A stretch of 64,000 bases of DNA from DATBJG01 sp963790545 (GTDB taxonomy: Bacteria > Acidobacteriota > Vicinamibacteria > Vicinamibacterales > JAMQPK01), in NCBI GenBank assembly GCA_963790545.1, contig CAWBPA010000005.1:19516-83515 (forward strand), given 5' to 3'. Both the position numbers and the translations under genes were made by a program. Below, in pieces: positions 45,879-54,657 of the stretch. The notes under the pieces are model-generated. The model saw only the letters and a program-made list of their open reading frames with translations. It did no database searches and was not told the origin of the DNA. Within the stretch, counting starts at the first letter, position 1; the number at the start of each line of letters is the position of its first letter.

Positions 45879-48029
45879 ATGGCATCCACTCTGAATCGCC
45901 GAACCTTTTTGAAGGCGGGTGCTGCCGCGGGCGGCGGTTTGATTATTGGCGTGTACGTGTCCGAGTTCGCTCTCGAGGTGTCGGCGGCTGGAACCTTCGA
46001 GCCGAACGTCTGGGTCAAGATCGGATCCGACGACCGCGCCCGCATCATGCTGCCGCAACTCGAAATGGGGCAGGGCGTCATGACGTCGATGCCCATGCTC
46101 GTGGCCGAAGAGCTCGACCTCGACTGGAACAGGATCACCACTGAATGGGCGCCCGCCGACCCTCGCTACGGCAACCCTGGGTTTGGTGGCCAACAGCTCA
46201 CCGCGGGCAGCAACAGCGTGCGTGGGTATTGGAAGATTCTGCGCGAAGCCGGCGCGACCGCGCGGGCCATGCTGGTGACCGCGGCGGCCCAGACCTGGAA
46301 TGTTCCCGAAAGCAGCTGCTCGACCGAGAAAGGCGTCGTCATTCACCAGGCCAGCGGACGCCGCCTGAATTACGGGGCGCTCGTCGACAAGGCGGCCGCG
46401 CTTCCCGTTCCCCAGAAAGTCGCACTGAGGGAGCCGAAAGCGTTCAAGTTGCTCGGCCAATCGGTTGCGAGGCTCGACATTCCGGCCAAGGTCGACGGCA
46501 GTGCGGAGTTCGGGATGGACGTGAAGCTCCCGAACATGCTGATCGCGCGGGTGGTCCGATGTCCTGTGTTTGGAGGCAAGGTCCGGAGTTTCAATGCTGA
46601 CAAGGCCAAGGCCGTTGCCGGCGTGCGACACGTCGTTCAAATCAGCACCGGCGTGGCTGTGGTGGCCGACAACTATTTTGCGGCGTCCCGGGGCGCTCAG
46701 GCGTTGGAAGTGACGTGGGATGAAGGTCCCATCGCCGGGTTGAGCACGCCGGACATCAGCAAGCTGTTTGCGGAGAAGGCACAACAGCCCGGTGCTGTGG
46801 CTCGCAACGACGGCAACGTCGAGGCGGCGCTCAAGAGCGCGGCGAAGAGCTTCGAGCGCGTGTTCGAGGTCCCGTACCTGGCACACGCGTGTATGGAACC
46901 CATGAACTGCACGGCTGACGTCCGGTCGGATCGGTGCGACGTCTGGGCCCCGACGCAGGGACAGACCCCGACCCACATGGCCGCGATCGCGGCCTCGGGG
47001 CTGCCACCGCAGTCCGTCAAGGTCCACACCACGTACATGGGCGGCGGCTTCGGTCGCCGCGGAGAAGCCGACTTCGTCACTGACGCGGTCGAGACGTCGA
47101 AGGCGGTTGCGCGACCCGTCAAGGTGATCTGGACGCGCGAAGACGATCTGCAGCACGACTACTACCGTCCACACACCTACGTGCGGATGTGGGCGGCGCT
47201 CGATGCGTCTGGAAATCCCGTGGCGTGGATGCAGCGAATCGTGCAGCCGTCGCTGCTCAAGCGGATCAGCCCGCAAGGCCTCGAGCCGACCAAAGGCATT
47301 GACTTCATCTCGGTCGACGGCGCGGCAAGCCTGCCGTATGCCATTCCCAATCTTCGAGTCGAATACACGGAGTTCGATCCCGGAATCCCGTACGGCTTCT
47401 GGCGCTCGGTTGGAAACTCGGTCAACGGCTACGTGACCGAGGCGTTCTTCGATGAGGTCGCAGCCGCCGGCGGCAAGGATCCCTACCAGTTGCGCCGTGA
47501 ACTGCTCGCCAAGCACCCGCGACACAAAGCGGTGCTGGAACTCGTGGCGGAGAAGGCAGGCTGGAGTCAGACGCCTGCACGTGGTCGCTTCCGTGGGATT
47601 GCCGTGCACGAAGCGTTCGGAAGCATCATCGGGCTCGTTGCGGAGATTTCAGTCAGCTCTGCCGGGGCGGTTCGGGCACACAAGATCACGTGTGCCGTCG
47701 ACTGCGGATGGGTCATTCACCCGGACACGATCAAGGGCCAGATGGAAGGTGGACTCATCTACGGTCTGACGGCGGCGCTGAAGGGCGACATTACGATCAA
47801 GAACGGTCGTGTCACGCAACGCAACTTCAACGATTACCAGATGCTGCGCCACAACGAATCTCCGGAAGTCGACGTGTATATCGTGCCGAGCACCGAAGAG
47901 CCAGGTGGAATTGGTGAGCCAAGCACGGCAGCATTGGCAGGTGCCCTCGCCAATGCCGTGTTTGCAGCAACGGGCAAGCGGATTTACCAGATGCCGATTC
48001 GTCCCGAGCAGCTGCGCAGCACAGCCTGA
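45879..48029 (+). CDS. Molybdopterin large subunit, isoquinoline 1-oxidoreductase beta-like
   Basis: 716 residues beginning MASTLNRRTFLKAGAAAGGG, a twin-arginine signal, so the complex is exported. The Mo-binding motifs include LPQLEMGQGVMTSMPMLVAEE (near 51-71), HACMEPMNCTA (near 338-348), YMGGGFGRRGEADF (near 387-400) and PGGIGEPSTAALAGALANA near the C-terminus with the conserved Glu that starts hydroxylation. Members hydroxylate N-heteroaromatics or oxidise aldehydes. The substrate is unknown here. A 17-bp-arm terminator follows the stop. Confidence 0.9.
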   Translation: MASTLNRRTFLKAGAAAGGGLIIGVYVSEFALEVSAAGTFEPNVWVKIGSDDRARIMLPQLEMGQGVMTSMPMLVAEELDLDWNRITTEWAPADPRYGNPGFGGQQLTAGSNSVRGYWKILREAGATARAMLVTAAAQTWNVPESSCSTEKGVVIHQASGRRLNYGALVDKAAALPVPQKVALREPKAFKLLGQSVARLDIPAKVDGSAEFGMDVKLPNMLIARVVRCPVFGGKVRSFNADKAKAVAGVRHVVQISTGVAVVADNYFAASRGAQALEVTWDEGPIAGLSTPDISKLFAEKAQQPGAVARNDGNVEAALKSAAKSFERVFEVPYLAHACMEPMNCTADVRSDRCDVWAPTQGQTPTHMAAIAASGLPPQSVKVHTTYMGGGFGRRGEADFVTDAVETSKAVARPVKVIWTREDDLQHDYYRPHTYVRMWAALDASGNPVAWMQRIVQPSLLKRISPQGLEPTKGIDFISVDGAASLPYAIPNLRVEYTEFDPGIPYGFWRSVGNSVNGYVTEAFFDEVAAAGGKDPYQLRRELLAKHPRHKAVLELVAEKAGWSQTPARGRFRGIAVHEAFGSIIGLVAEISVSSAGAVRAHKITCAVDCGWVIHPDTIKGQMEGGLIYGLTAALKGDITIKNGRVTQRNFNDYQMLRHNESPEVDVYIVPSTEEPGGIGEPSTAALAGALANAVFAATGKRIYQMPIRPEQLRSTA

Positions 48030-48030
48030 A

Positions 48031-48077
48031 AGAAAAGGGGTCGGGACACAGGAAAAGACTCCCGACCCCTTTTCTTT
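48031..48077. terminator. Bidirectional intrinsic terminator
   Basis: Perfect 17-base arms (left AAGAAAAGGGGTCGGGA, 48031-48047; right 48061-48077) with a 13-base loop and A/T ends on both sides, exactly between two convergent genes. The loop and right arm (GGAAAAGACTCCCGACCCC) recur upstream of the formate-tetrahydrofolate ligase. Confidence 0.85.
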
Positions 48078-48920
48078 TCAGTCGAGATGATCGAGATACT
48101 TGATCAGCAGCACTTCGTTGCCTTTCTCGTTGTAAACGAGCTCGTCAACGATTTGCCGCACGATCAACATGCCAAACCCGCCGGGTCGCATCCCCTGTTC
48201 CGCGCGGCGCAACGCCGTCTGCATGAGGAGCTCGGGATCGGCTGACTCGGTCGCGTGCCTGAGGTCGTCCTGATCGAATCCCACGCCGGGATCGCGGAAG
48301 TGATACACGATGGCGCGCTTGGTTCGAGCGGCCGTGACCTCGACGACTTTTTCCGGATCGAACCCGGCACCGTGCTCCATCGCATTGACGAGCAGCTCCC
48401 TGAACGCGGTCATCAAGAGGTCACGTTCGCGCTCGGGAATGTCAGACTGGTGCTCGCTCATGAAACGAACAAGCCTGTCGGCGGTCAGCAGATGACAGGA
48501 CACGCGAAGCGTCACCCAGTGCGGCAGGGAAGAGACCACATCGATACCGTCTCGCCAGGCGACGGCGTCCAGTGCCGCTCGCGACATGCGGACGATTTCC
48601 TGCAAATCGAACGGCGGCGTGAAGCAGGCAAAGGCGTGTGCCTGTAGCGCCCCCATGATGTCCTCATGCGAGGCGGCCGGCGCGAGCAGAATGACCTTGA
48701 GACCGGGCCTCACCTGTCTCAACTCCTCCAGCAGGGCCAGATCTTCTCGAACGGTCGTGGTGGGATCGGTCACCACGACATCGAACGCCCGTTCCCGGAG
48801 CCGCTTGACGGCATCTACGTCGCCATCACGAAACTCGACCTCGTGCCCGACGGGCACGAGACCAGCTCGTAAGGCCTCGCTCAGCTCAGGATTCGCCCGA
48901 ATGGCCAGGAGTCTTCCCAT
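48078..48920 (-). CDS. Degenerate receiver domain joined to an RsbW-type ATPase
   Basis: 280 residues from ATG 48920. Residues 1-115 fold-match a response-regulator receiver: Asp52 (VVVTDPTTTV) is kept, but the acidic pair near the N-terminus is missing (LLAIRANPE) and the usual Lys is replaced (CFTPPFDLQEIV). Residues about 140-280 are a HATPase_c domain of the anti-sigma/RsbW kind: ELLVNAMEHGAGFD (N box), YHFRDPGVGFDQDD (G1) and GMRPGGFGMLIVRQIVDEL (G2). It probably controls a sigma factor or phosphatase partner; none is adjacent. Confidence 0.8.
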   Translation of the reverse strand: MGRLLAIRANPELSEALRAGLVPVGHEVEFRDGDVDAVKRLRERAFDVVVTDPTTTVREDLALLEELRQVRPGLKVILLAPAASHEDIMGALQAHAFACFTPPFDLQEIVRMSRAALDAVAWRDGIDVVSSLPHWVTLRVSCHLLTADRLVRFMSEHQSDIPERERDLLMTAFRELLVNAMEHGAGFDPEKVVEVTAARTKRAIVYHFRDPGVGFDQDDLRHATESADPELLMQTALRRAEQGMRPGGFGMLIVRQIVDELVYNEKGNEVLLIKYLDHLD

Positions 48921-49000
48921 AGTGCCTCGATTGTGTCGTTGCGATGTATTATCTGAGCGAGCACACCTTCCGCGGCAACCTTTTTCAAGCGGTTTATGAC

Positions 49001-50350
49001 ATGGTTTCAAAAAACGAGCAACTAGGACAGCCCGACAAAGGGACTGAAGGCAACGCAATCGACAGGATGCTGCGGGTATTTGGCGACGTCCGGGCCGGAG
49101 AAGGCCGTGATGTCGTCTTCATGTTCCTGAATATCTTCCTGCTGCTGTTGGCCTACTACGTCCTCAAGACGGTTCGGGAACCCCTGATTCTGACCGCCGG
49201 TGGTGCGGAACTGAAGTCGTACGCGGCGGCCGCCCAGGCGGCTGTCTTGCTCTTCTATGTGCCAGCCTATGGCTGGCTGGTCAGTCGCCTGCCGAGGCAG
49301 CGCCTGATCCTCGTGGTCGTCCTGTTTTTCTTCGCCTGGATCCAGTTGTTCTTCTTTGCCGGTCTGGCGGGAATGCCCTTTGTCGGCTTTGCGTTCTACG
49401 TCTGGGTCGGCATCTTCAGCCTGACGATGATCGCCCAGTTCTGGTCGATGGCCAACGACATCTACAGCAAGCCTGAAGGCCATCGCTTGTTTCCGTTGAT
49501 TGCCATCGGGTCCACGGCAGGTGCTCCGCTCGGTGCTGCGCTCGCCGAACGGCTCTTTGCCAGCGGTGTGAGTCCCTGGACGATGATGCAGCTAGCGGGA
49601 GCCGTTCTGCTCGTGCATCTCGGTCTGTATTACACAGTCCGGCGAACCAGCCGTAGCACGGCCTCGCCAGCGAAGGCCACGCAGGCAGCAAGCAACGGGT
49701 TCGGGCTTGTGCTCCAGAGCCCGTACCTGCGCCTCATCGCTCTCCTGCTCGTGGTGCTCAATATCGTCAACACGACCGGTGAATACATTCTGGCGAGTCT
49801 CGTCACGGGCCGGGCAGAGGCGCTCGCGAACGCCACGCCGGGCTTCGACCAGGGCGCCTTTATCGGCGCCTTCTACGGCAGTTACTTCTTCTGGGTCAAC
49901 ATTGCCTCCGTCATCTTGCAGGCATTCGTCGTCTCGCGAGTGGTCAAATACCTTGGCATGGCTGGCGCACTCTTCGCGCTCCCCGTGATCGCGTTAGGCG
50001 CCTACGGCCTGATCGCGACGAGCGGAGCGATCATGATCGTGCGTGTCATGAAGACGCTCGAGAATTCGACCGACTATTCGGTGATGAACACGGCCAAGCA
50101 AATGCTGTGGCTGCCGACGACGCCCGACCAGAAGTTCAAAGCGAAGCAAGCGATCGATACGTTCTTTGTCCGGATGGGTGACATGCTTTCCGCAGCCGTG
50201 GTGTTCGTTGGGACCACGTTCATAACGCTCACGCCCTCTGGCTTTGCGGGCGTCAATCTGCTGTTCGTGGTCGCATCGCTCGGCGTCGCCTGGGCACTGC
50301 TTCGTGAGTATCGCCAGATGACGGAGGAAACGCGGGCGAAGGCGGCATAA
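49001..50350 (+). CDS. ATP/ADP-translocase-like (NTT/TLC-family) transporter
   Basis: About 449 residues with 11 to 12 membrane helices. The landmarks are LLLLAYYVLKTVREPLILTAGG (first helix and the conserved Lys-x-Val-Arg-Glu), FYVWVGIFSLTMIAQFWSMAND, GSTAGAPLGAAL and MKTLENSTDYSVMNTAKQMLWLPTTPDQKFKAKQAIDT. The last block is very like nucleotide transporters of intracellular bacteria; free-living relatives are uncharacterised. An ATG 57 bases earlier (48944) is also possible. It is divergent from the ATPase gene by about 80 bases. Transport of nucleotides is not proven by sequence. Confidence 0.8.
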   Translation: MVSKNEQLGQPDKGTEGNAIDRMLRVFGDVRAGEGRDVVFMFLNIFLLLLAYYVLKTVREPLILTAGGAELKSYAAAAQAAVLLFYVPAYGWLVSRLPRQRLILVVVLFFFAWIQLFFFAGLAGMPFVGFAFYVWVGIFSLTMIAQFWSMANDIYSKPEGHRLFPLIAIGSTAGAPLGAALAERLFASGVSPWTMMQLAGAVLLVHLGLYYTVRRTSRSTASPAKATQAASNGFGLVLQSPYLRLIALLLVVLNIVNTTGEYILASLVTGRAEALANATPGFDQGAFIGAFYGSYFFWVNIASVILQAFVVSRVVKYLGMAGALFALPVIALGAYGLIATSGAIMIVRVMKTLENSTDYSVMNTAKQMLWLPTTPDQKFKAKQAIDTFFVRMGDMLSAAVVFVGTTFITLTPSGFAGVNLLFVVASLGVAWALLREYRQMTEETRAKAA

Positions 50351-50356
50351 GACGAA

Positions 50357-50397
50357 GGTCAAAGGTCAAAGGTCAAAGGTCAAAGGTCGAAGGTCAA
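50357..50397. repeat. Heptamer tandem repeat, AGGTCAA, about six copies
   Basis: Six near-identical units (one with GGTCGAA) between the transporter stop and the kinase start. Because the unit is seven bases, copy-number change would not alter the reading frames but could change spacing of a promoter upstream of the kinase. Confidence 0.8.
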
Positions 50398-50428
50398 AGC
50401 GAGTTTTACGTCCGGAGTATGATCGGGC

Positions 50429-52798
50429 GTGTCGGATAAGCCAATCGACAACCCCTCCCAGGGACCGTTGCGCGCCCTCTATCAGTGGCTGAAGGGGGCG
50501 CCGCTTCCGCCTTCCTCGCCAGACTCTGCCAGCGATCGCACTCGAGACCGCCTGCTTGCGCGCATCGGGCATTATGAGATCGCGCGCAAACTTGGCGAAG
50601 GCGGAATGGGCGTCGTCTATGCGGCGCGAGACGAGCGGCTCGAGCGGACCGTCGCCCTGAAGACGATGTCGTCGCTGGCCAAGGACGAGACGGCGCGCCG
50701 TCGCTTCTGGCGCGAAGCGCGGGCCGCAGCCAGCGTCAACCATCCAAACATCTGTCAGATCTACGAAATCGGCGAGGACGGCGGCGAGCTGTTTATCGCC
50801 ATGGAGCTGTTGGAAGGTGAGGCGCTCAGCGAGCGCCTGCGACGCGGACCGTTGAGCGTGTCCGAGACGATGCCGGTTGGCCTCGGCATGCTGGCTGCGC
50901 TGTCCGCCTTGCACGCCCGCGGCATCGTCCACCGCGACCTGAAGCCGTCCAACGTGTTCCTCACTCCCCACGGCGTGAAGCTCCTCGATTTCGGTCTGGC
51001 CCGGCCCGAACTGGAGCCCTCGGTCAGCATGGCCACCGGGCTGACGCAAGCGGGGACGGTCATGGGAACCCCGCGCTACATGGCGCCCGAGCAACTCACA
51101 GGCGACGCCGTCGATGCTCGCAGCGATCTGTTCGCCGCAGGTGCGATTCTCTTCGAAATGCTTTCTGGCCGGCCGGCCTTCGGAGGTCGCACGGTTGCAG
51201 AGGTCATGCATGCCACGCTGTATGAACAGCCCCCGGCACTGACAGGCTCTCCGGCCGTTGCTGCGGCAGACCGCGTCATACGGAGAGCGTTAGCCAAACG
51301 GCCGGCGGAGCGGCCGTCGTCGGCCGACGTTATGGCTGAGGATTTGCGCGCCGCTCGCGGCGTGGATAGCGACAACACAGCAGCCGTGGCACAGGCACTG
51401 ACACGCCTTGTCGTGTTGCCGTTCCGCGTCCTGCGCCCGGATCCGGAAACAGACTTTCTCGCTTTTAGTCTTCCGGATGCCATCTCGACGTCGTTGTCGG
51501 GTATCGGCTCGCTCATCGTGCGCTCGAGCGCCACAGCCGCGCGGTTCGCGGGAGAGGCGCCAGACCTCAAGACTCTGGCGACAGAAGCGGACGTCGACCG
51601 TGTGGTCATGGGGACGCTGCTCCGCTCTGGCGATCAGTTGCGTGCCGTGGCGCAGCTCGTCGAGGCGCCTAGCGGTACGCTGCTGACCGCTCAAACCGTT
51701 CAGTCTTCGCTGGGCGACCTCTTCCGGCTGCAGGACGACATCGCCCGTGGCGTTGTGGCGGCGTTGTCGCTCCCTTTGTCGGGACCCAAAGCGCCCCCCA
51801 CCCCCGACGCGCCGCATAACGCGCGCGCATACGAGCTGTACCTCAGGGCGAACGAACTGGCCCGCACCTACGATCAGGTCTCGCGGGCGCGGGAGTTGTA
51901 TGAACACTGCCTCGAGCTCGATCCGAGCTTCGCTCCCGCGTGGGCCCACCTTGGCCGTTGCTACCGCGTGATTGGCAAGTTCATTGAGGGCGTGCCCGAC
52001 AGCGAAGAGCAGGCCGAGCGCGCCTTGCGCCGGGCCCTCGAGCTCAACCCGCGATTGTCGGTGGCTCACAAGTTCTACGCGAACCTCGAGGCAGACATCG
52101 GCCAGGCGCTCCGGGCGCTCGTACGCCTGCTGGGCGAGGCGAACCGACGCAGCAACGATCCGGAAATTTTCGCGGGCCTGGTCCATGCGTGTCGTTATTG
52201 CGGGCTCTTCGAGGAATCCGTCGCCGCGCACGCCGAGGCACGACGGCTCGACCCGAACGTGCCGACCGGTGTCGAACAAACGCTGTTGATGGCGGGTGAT
52301 ATCGAGCGGATCCTGACCATCGAGGTGCCCGCGATTGTTGCCGGCGCAGACGATGGAATTCGGGTGATCGGTCTCGGCCTCGCGGGTCGTCGTGACGAGG
52401 CGCGCGCCGCGTTGCTCGAGATGCGCGAACGCGGCTCGAACGTCGAGATCTTCCGGACGTGGACCGATTATCTGATGGCCTGGCTCGATCGCCGCCCGGC
52501 GGACATGCGCTGGGATGCCACTGTCGGAGCCTTGAAGGTTCAGCACGACCCGGAGGCGATGTTTCAGGAGGGGCGGCTGTTCTGCGATGTTGGTGACTAC
52601 GAGCAGGGACTCGACTATCTCCGTCGCGCAGTGGCCAAGGGCTACTTTGTTGCTCCTACGCTATTGGCCGCCCGACAATTCGATGCGCTCAGGGGCAATC
52701 CTCGGTTTCAAGCGATCCTGGCGGCTGCGACAGCAGGCCGGGACAAGGCACTGGCCGCATTTCGCGAGGGCGGCGGAGAGCGGCTGCTCGGCCGATGA
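50429..52798 (+). CDS. Ser/Thr protein kinase with TolB-like module and TPR tail
   Basis: 789 residues from GTG 50429. Kinase motifs are LGEGGMGVVYAARD (near 55-68), the catalytic Lys78 in VALKTM, HRDLKPSNVFL, LDFGLARPE and YMAPEQLTGD. After about residue 325 comes a TolB-N/CsgG-like module (LVVLPFRVLRPDPETDFLAF; DRVVMGTLLRSGDQLRAVAQ; LQDDIARGVVAALSLPL), the same module as in the CadC-like regulator at 7611. TPR repeats follow. No membrane helix is seen, so it is likely cytosolic. A DinB-like gene follows six bases later. Its targets are unknown. Confidence 0.88.
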   Translation: MSDKPIDNPSQGPLRALYQWLKGAPLPPSSPDSASDRTRDRLLARIGHYEIARKLGEGGMGVVYAARDERLERTVALKTMSSLAKDETARRRFWREARAAASVNHPNICQIYEIGEDGGELFIAMELLEGEALSERLRRGPLSVSETMPVGLGMLAALSALHARGIVHRDLKPSNVFLTPHGVKLLDFGLARPELEPSVSMATGLTQAGTVMGTPRYMAPEQLTGDAVDARSDLFAAGAILFEMLSGRPAFGGRTVAEVMHATLYEQPPALTGSPAVAAADRVIRRALAKRPAERPSSADVMAEDLRAARGVDSDNTAAVAQALTRLVVLPFRVLRPDPETDFLAFSLPDAISTSLSGIGSLIVRSSATAARFAGEAPDLKTLATEADVDRVVMGTLLRSGDQLRAVAQLVEAPSGTLLTAQTVQSSLGDLFRLQDDIARGVVAALSLPLSGPKAPPTPDAPHNARAYELYLRANELARTYDQVSRARELYEHCLELDPSFAPAWAHLGRCYRVIGKFIEGVPDSEEQAERALRRALELNPRLSVAHKFYANLEADIGQALRALVRLLGEANRRSNDPEIFAGLVHACRYCGLFEESVAAHAEARRLDPNVPTGVEQTLLMAGDIERILTIEVPAIVAGADDGIRVIGLGLAGRRDEARAALLEMRERGSNVEIFRTWTDYLMAWLDRRPADMRWDATVGALKVQHDPEAMFQEGRLFCDVGDYEQGLDYLRRAVAKGYFVAPTLLAARQFDALRGNPRFQAILAAATAGRDKALAAFREGGGERLLGR

Positions 52799-52804
52799 CG
52801 CGCA

Positions 52805-53272
52805 GTGTGGATCGTGAAGACTCTGGCCCGTCCGCGCGACAAGGCTGAAATCCTTGAAAGGTTGAGAACCGTCCGGCCCGACAGCGTTCGTCGCTGGGGA
52901 CGAATGTCGGCACACCAGATGGTGTGCCATCTAAGCGACGCGTTTCGAGTGGTGATCGCGCAAAAGTCGGTCAGTCACGCGACCGGCCTGTTGCAACGAA
53001 CGGTGCTGAAGTGGATTGCTCTCCGTCTTCCCTTGGCATGGCCGACGGGAATTCGCACGAGACCGGAGGTCGATCAGGAGCTGGGAGGAACGAAACCGGG
53101 CGATTTCGCGGCCGACGTCGCGCAACTCGAGACACTGGTCGAATTCATCACGCGTGATCCCGCGAGCGTCGACTGGCAGGCGCACCCGATCTTCGGCAGG
53201 ATGTCAGAGGCTGACTATCTCCGCTGGTCGTATCTCCACATGGACCACCATCTGCGGCAGTTTAGAGCTTAA
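52805..53272 (+). CDS. DinB/DUF1569-like protein
   Basis: 155 residues. The family features are the first helix with HQMVCHLSDAFRVV (a His for metal binding near 37-41) and the C-terminal DYLRWSYLHMDHHLRQF, with further His residues that could complete a metal site. Members fold as four-helix bundles; some are thiol transferases, most unknown. The gene starts GTG 52805, seven bases after the kinase stop, so they are probably co-transcribed. It is convergent with the NHL-repeat gene. Confidence 0.75.
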   Translation: MWIVKTLARPRDKAEILERLRTVRPDSVRRWGRMSAHQMVCHLSDAFRVVIAQKSVSHATGLLQRTVLKWIALRLPLAWPTGIRTRPEVDQELGGTKPGDFAADVAQLETLVEFITRDPASVDWQAHPIFGRMSEADYLRWSYLHMDHHLRQFRA

Positions 53273-53277
53273 CTTTT

Positions 53278-54522
53278 TTACTTTGTCGATCCCGTCGGCC
53301 AGACCGCTCCCTGATCCTGCTTGGTCACGGGGCCGAGACCTTTGTAGACGAACTTCTGCAGGCGCTTTCCTTCGTACGTCTCGGTCGTGTAAATGTTCCC
53401 CTGCGAATCGGTTGCAATGCTGTGCACGCCGTAGAACTGACCAGGCTGACGGCCGCCGTCACCAAAGCTCGTGAGTTCCTCGAGCGTGTCGCGCAGCAGG
53501 ACACGCACTTTCATGTTCCGGCCATCGGCGAGGTAAAGGTACGTTTGCTTCGGATCCCTTGAGAACGCCACGTCCCACACCGATCCTTCGCCAAGGCTCT
53601 TCTTGGCGATGAACATCTCTTTCACGAACTTCCCATCTTTCTGGAAGACCTGGATTCGGTCGTTCACGCGGTCGCAGACATACAACAATCCGTCGTTGGC
53701 CAGATCAGCGCAGTGGACCGGGCTGCGAAACTGTTGCAATGGTGGCTCGTCGGGTTTGTACGGCCCGTGGTTGGTATCGTCGGGCTTGTTGCCGTACGCA
53801 CCCCAGTAGCGCTTGAGTTTGCCGGAATCCGCATCGATGACCGCAACGCGCTTGTTCAAATAGCCGTCGGACAGGTACGCCTCGTTGGCTTTCGGATCGA
53901 CAAAGATTTTGGCGACCCTGCCGAAGTTGGCGGGATCGTTGCTGTTGGGTAGCCACGTCGCCTGGCCCTGCGCGTTCTTGGGGCCGGGCCGGATGCCCTT
54001 CTGACCGGACTGCATCAAGAACTTTCCGTCTTTGGTGAACTTCAGCACGTGCGCGTCCGGTCCACCATTGCCGCCAATCCAGACGTTGCCCTTGTGGTCG
54101 ACGAAGATGCCGTGATTCGAGTCTGGCCATTCGTATCCCTGTCCGGGTCCACCCCAGTGGCGGAGGAGATTTCCGGCGGCATCGAATTCGAGCACCGGCG
54201 GCGCACCGGCACAGCATTCACCGGTTGGCGGATTCAGCTCCAGGCCCTTCTCGTTGTTTCCGAGCGTGGCCGAGCTTCGATGAATGATCCAGACGTGGTC
54301 CTGTTCGTCGACCCAGACCCCAATCGTCGAACCCAGAAGCCAGTGGTTCGGCAGCGGTTTCGGCCATAGAGGGTCCACCTCGAACCTCGGCGCCTGGCGG
54401 CTATTTCGCGCTTGCGCCGAAGCGGCTCGTTCCAGAAACCGCTCACCGATACCGAGTGAGACCAGAATGGCGCCGAACGTCACGGCGATGAAGAGGTTGC
54501 GTTTTGACGTCAAGAGATCCAT
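53278..54522 (-). CDS. Secreted NHL-repeat beta-propeller
   Basis: 414 residues from ATG 54522 (AAGGA ribosome site), with a signal anchor (LFIAVTFGAILVSLGIGERFL). The NHL/SMP-30-like blades include IGVWVDEQDHVWIIHRSSAT, DSNHGIFVDHKGNVWIGGNGG, KIFVDPKANEAYLSDGYLNK, HCADLANDGLLYVCDRVNDRIQ and VHSIATDSQGNIYTTETYEG. It resembles exported peptidyl-alpha-hydroxyglycine-lyase-like propellers frequent in Acidobacteria; the enzymatic role is not established for these. It is divergent from the HupE-like gene. Confidence 0.8.
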   Translation of the reverse strand: MDLLTSKRNLFIAVTFGAILVSLGIGERFLERAASAQARNSRQAPRFEVDPLWPKPLPNHWLLGSTIGVWVDEQDHVWIIHRSSATLGNNEKGLELNPPTGECCAGAPPVLEFDAAGNLLRHWGGPGQGYEWPDSNHGIFVDHKGNVWIGGNGGPDAHVLKFTKDGKFLMQSGQKGIRPGPKNAQGQATWLPNSNDPANFGRVAKIFVDPKANEAYLSDGYLNKRVAVIDADSGKLKRYWGAYGNKPDDTNHGPYKPDEPPLQQFRSPVHCADLANDGLLYVCDRVNDRIQVFQKDGKFVKEMFIAKKSLGEGSVWDVAFSRDPKQTYLYLADGRNMKVRVLLRDTLEELTSFGDGGRQPGQFYGVHSIATDSQGNIYTTETYEGKRLQKFVYKGLGPVTKQDQGAVWPTGSTK

Positions 54523-54586
54523 CCTTTCGCCCTGCTGCCCGGCGTCAGTATACGCGCACCGGCGAGGCTCCGGTTCAGGTTTCTTG

Positions 54587-54623
54587 GACCTGAGCGCAGT
54601 CAAAGGTTTAGACCTGAGCGCAG
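54587..54623. repeat. Direct repeat GACCTGAGCGCAG, spacing 24
   Basis: Two 13-base copies at 54587-54599 and 54611-54623 lie between the divergent NHL and HupE-like genes. They could be regulator half-sites, or a partial REP element. Confidence 0.55.
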
Positions 54624-54657
54624 ACGAAGGTTGGCCGGTGGGAGGAGTCGGATCGGG

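Noticed and set aside
45849..47609. 586-codon open frame on the minus strand opposite the molybdopterin subunit
   Set aside because: The plus-strand protein has all family motifs over this region; the antisense frame is rich in Arg and His with no recognisable domain.
50357..50397. Heptamer repeat as a phase-variable coding tract
   Set aside because: It lies outside any gene, after the transporter stop and before the kinase start, so it cannot switch a reading frame.
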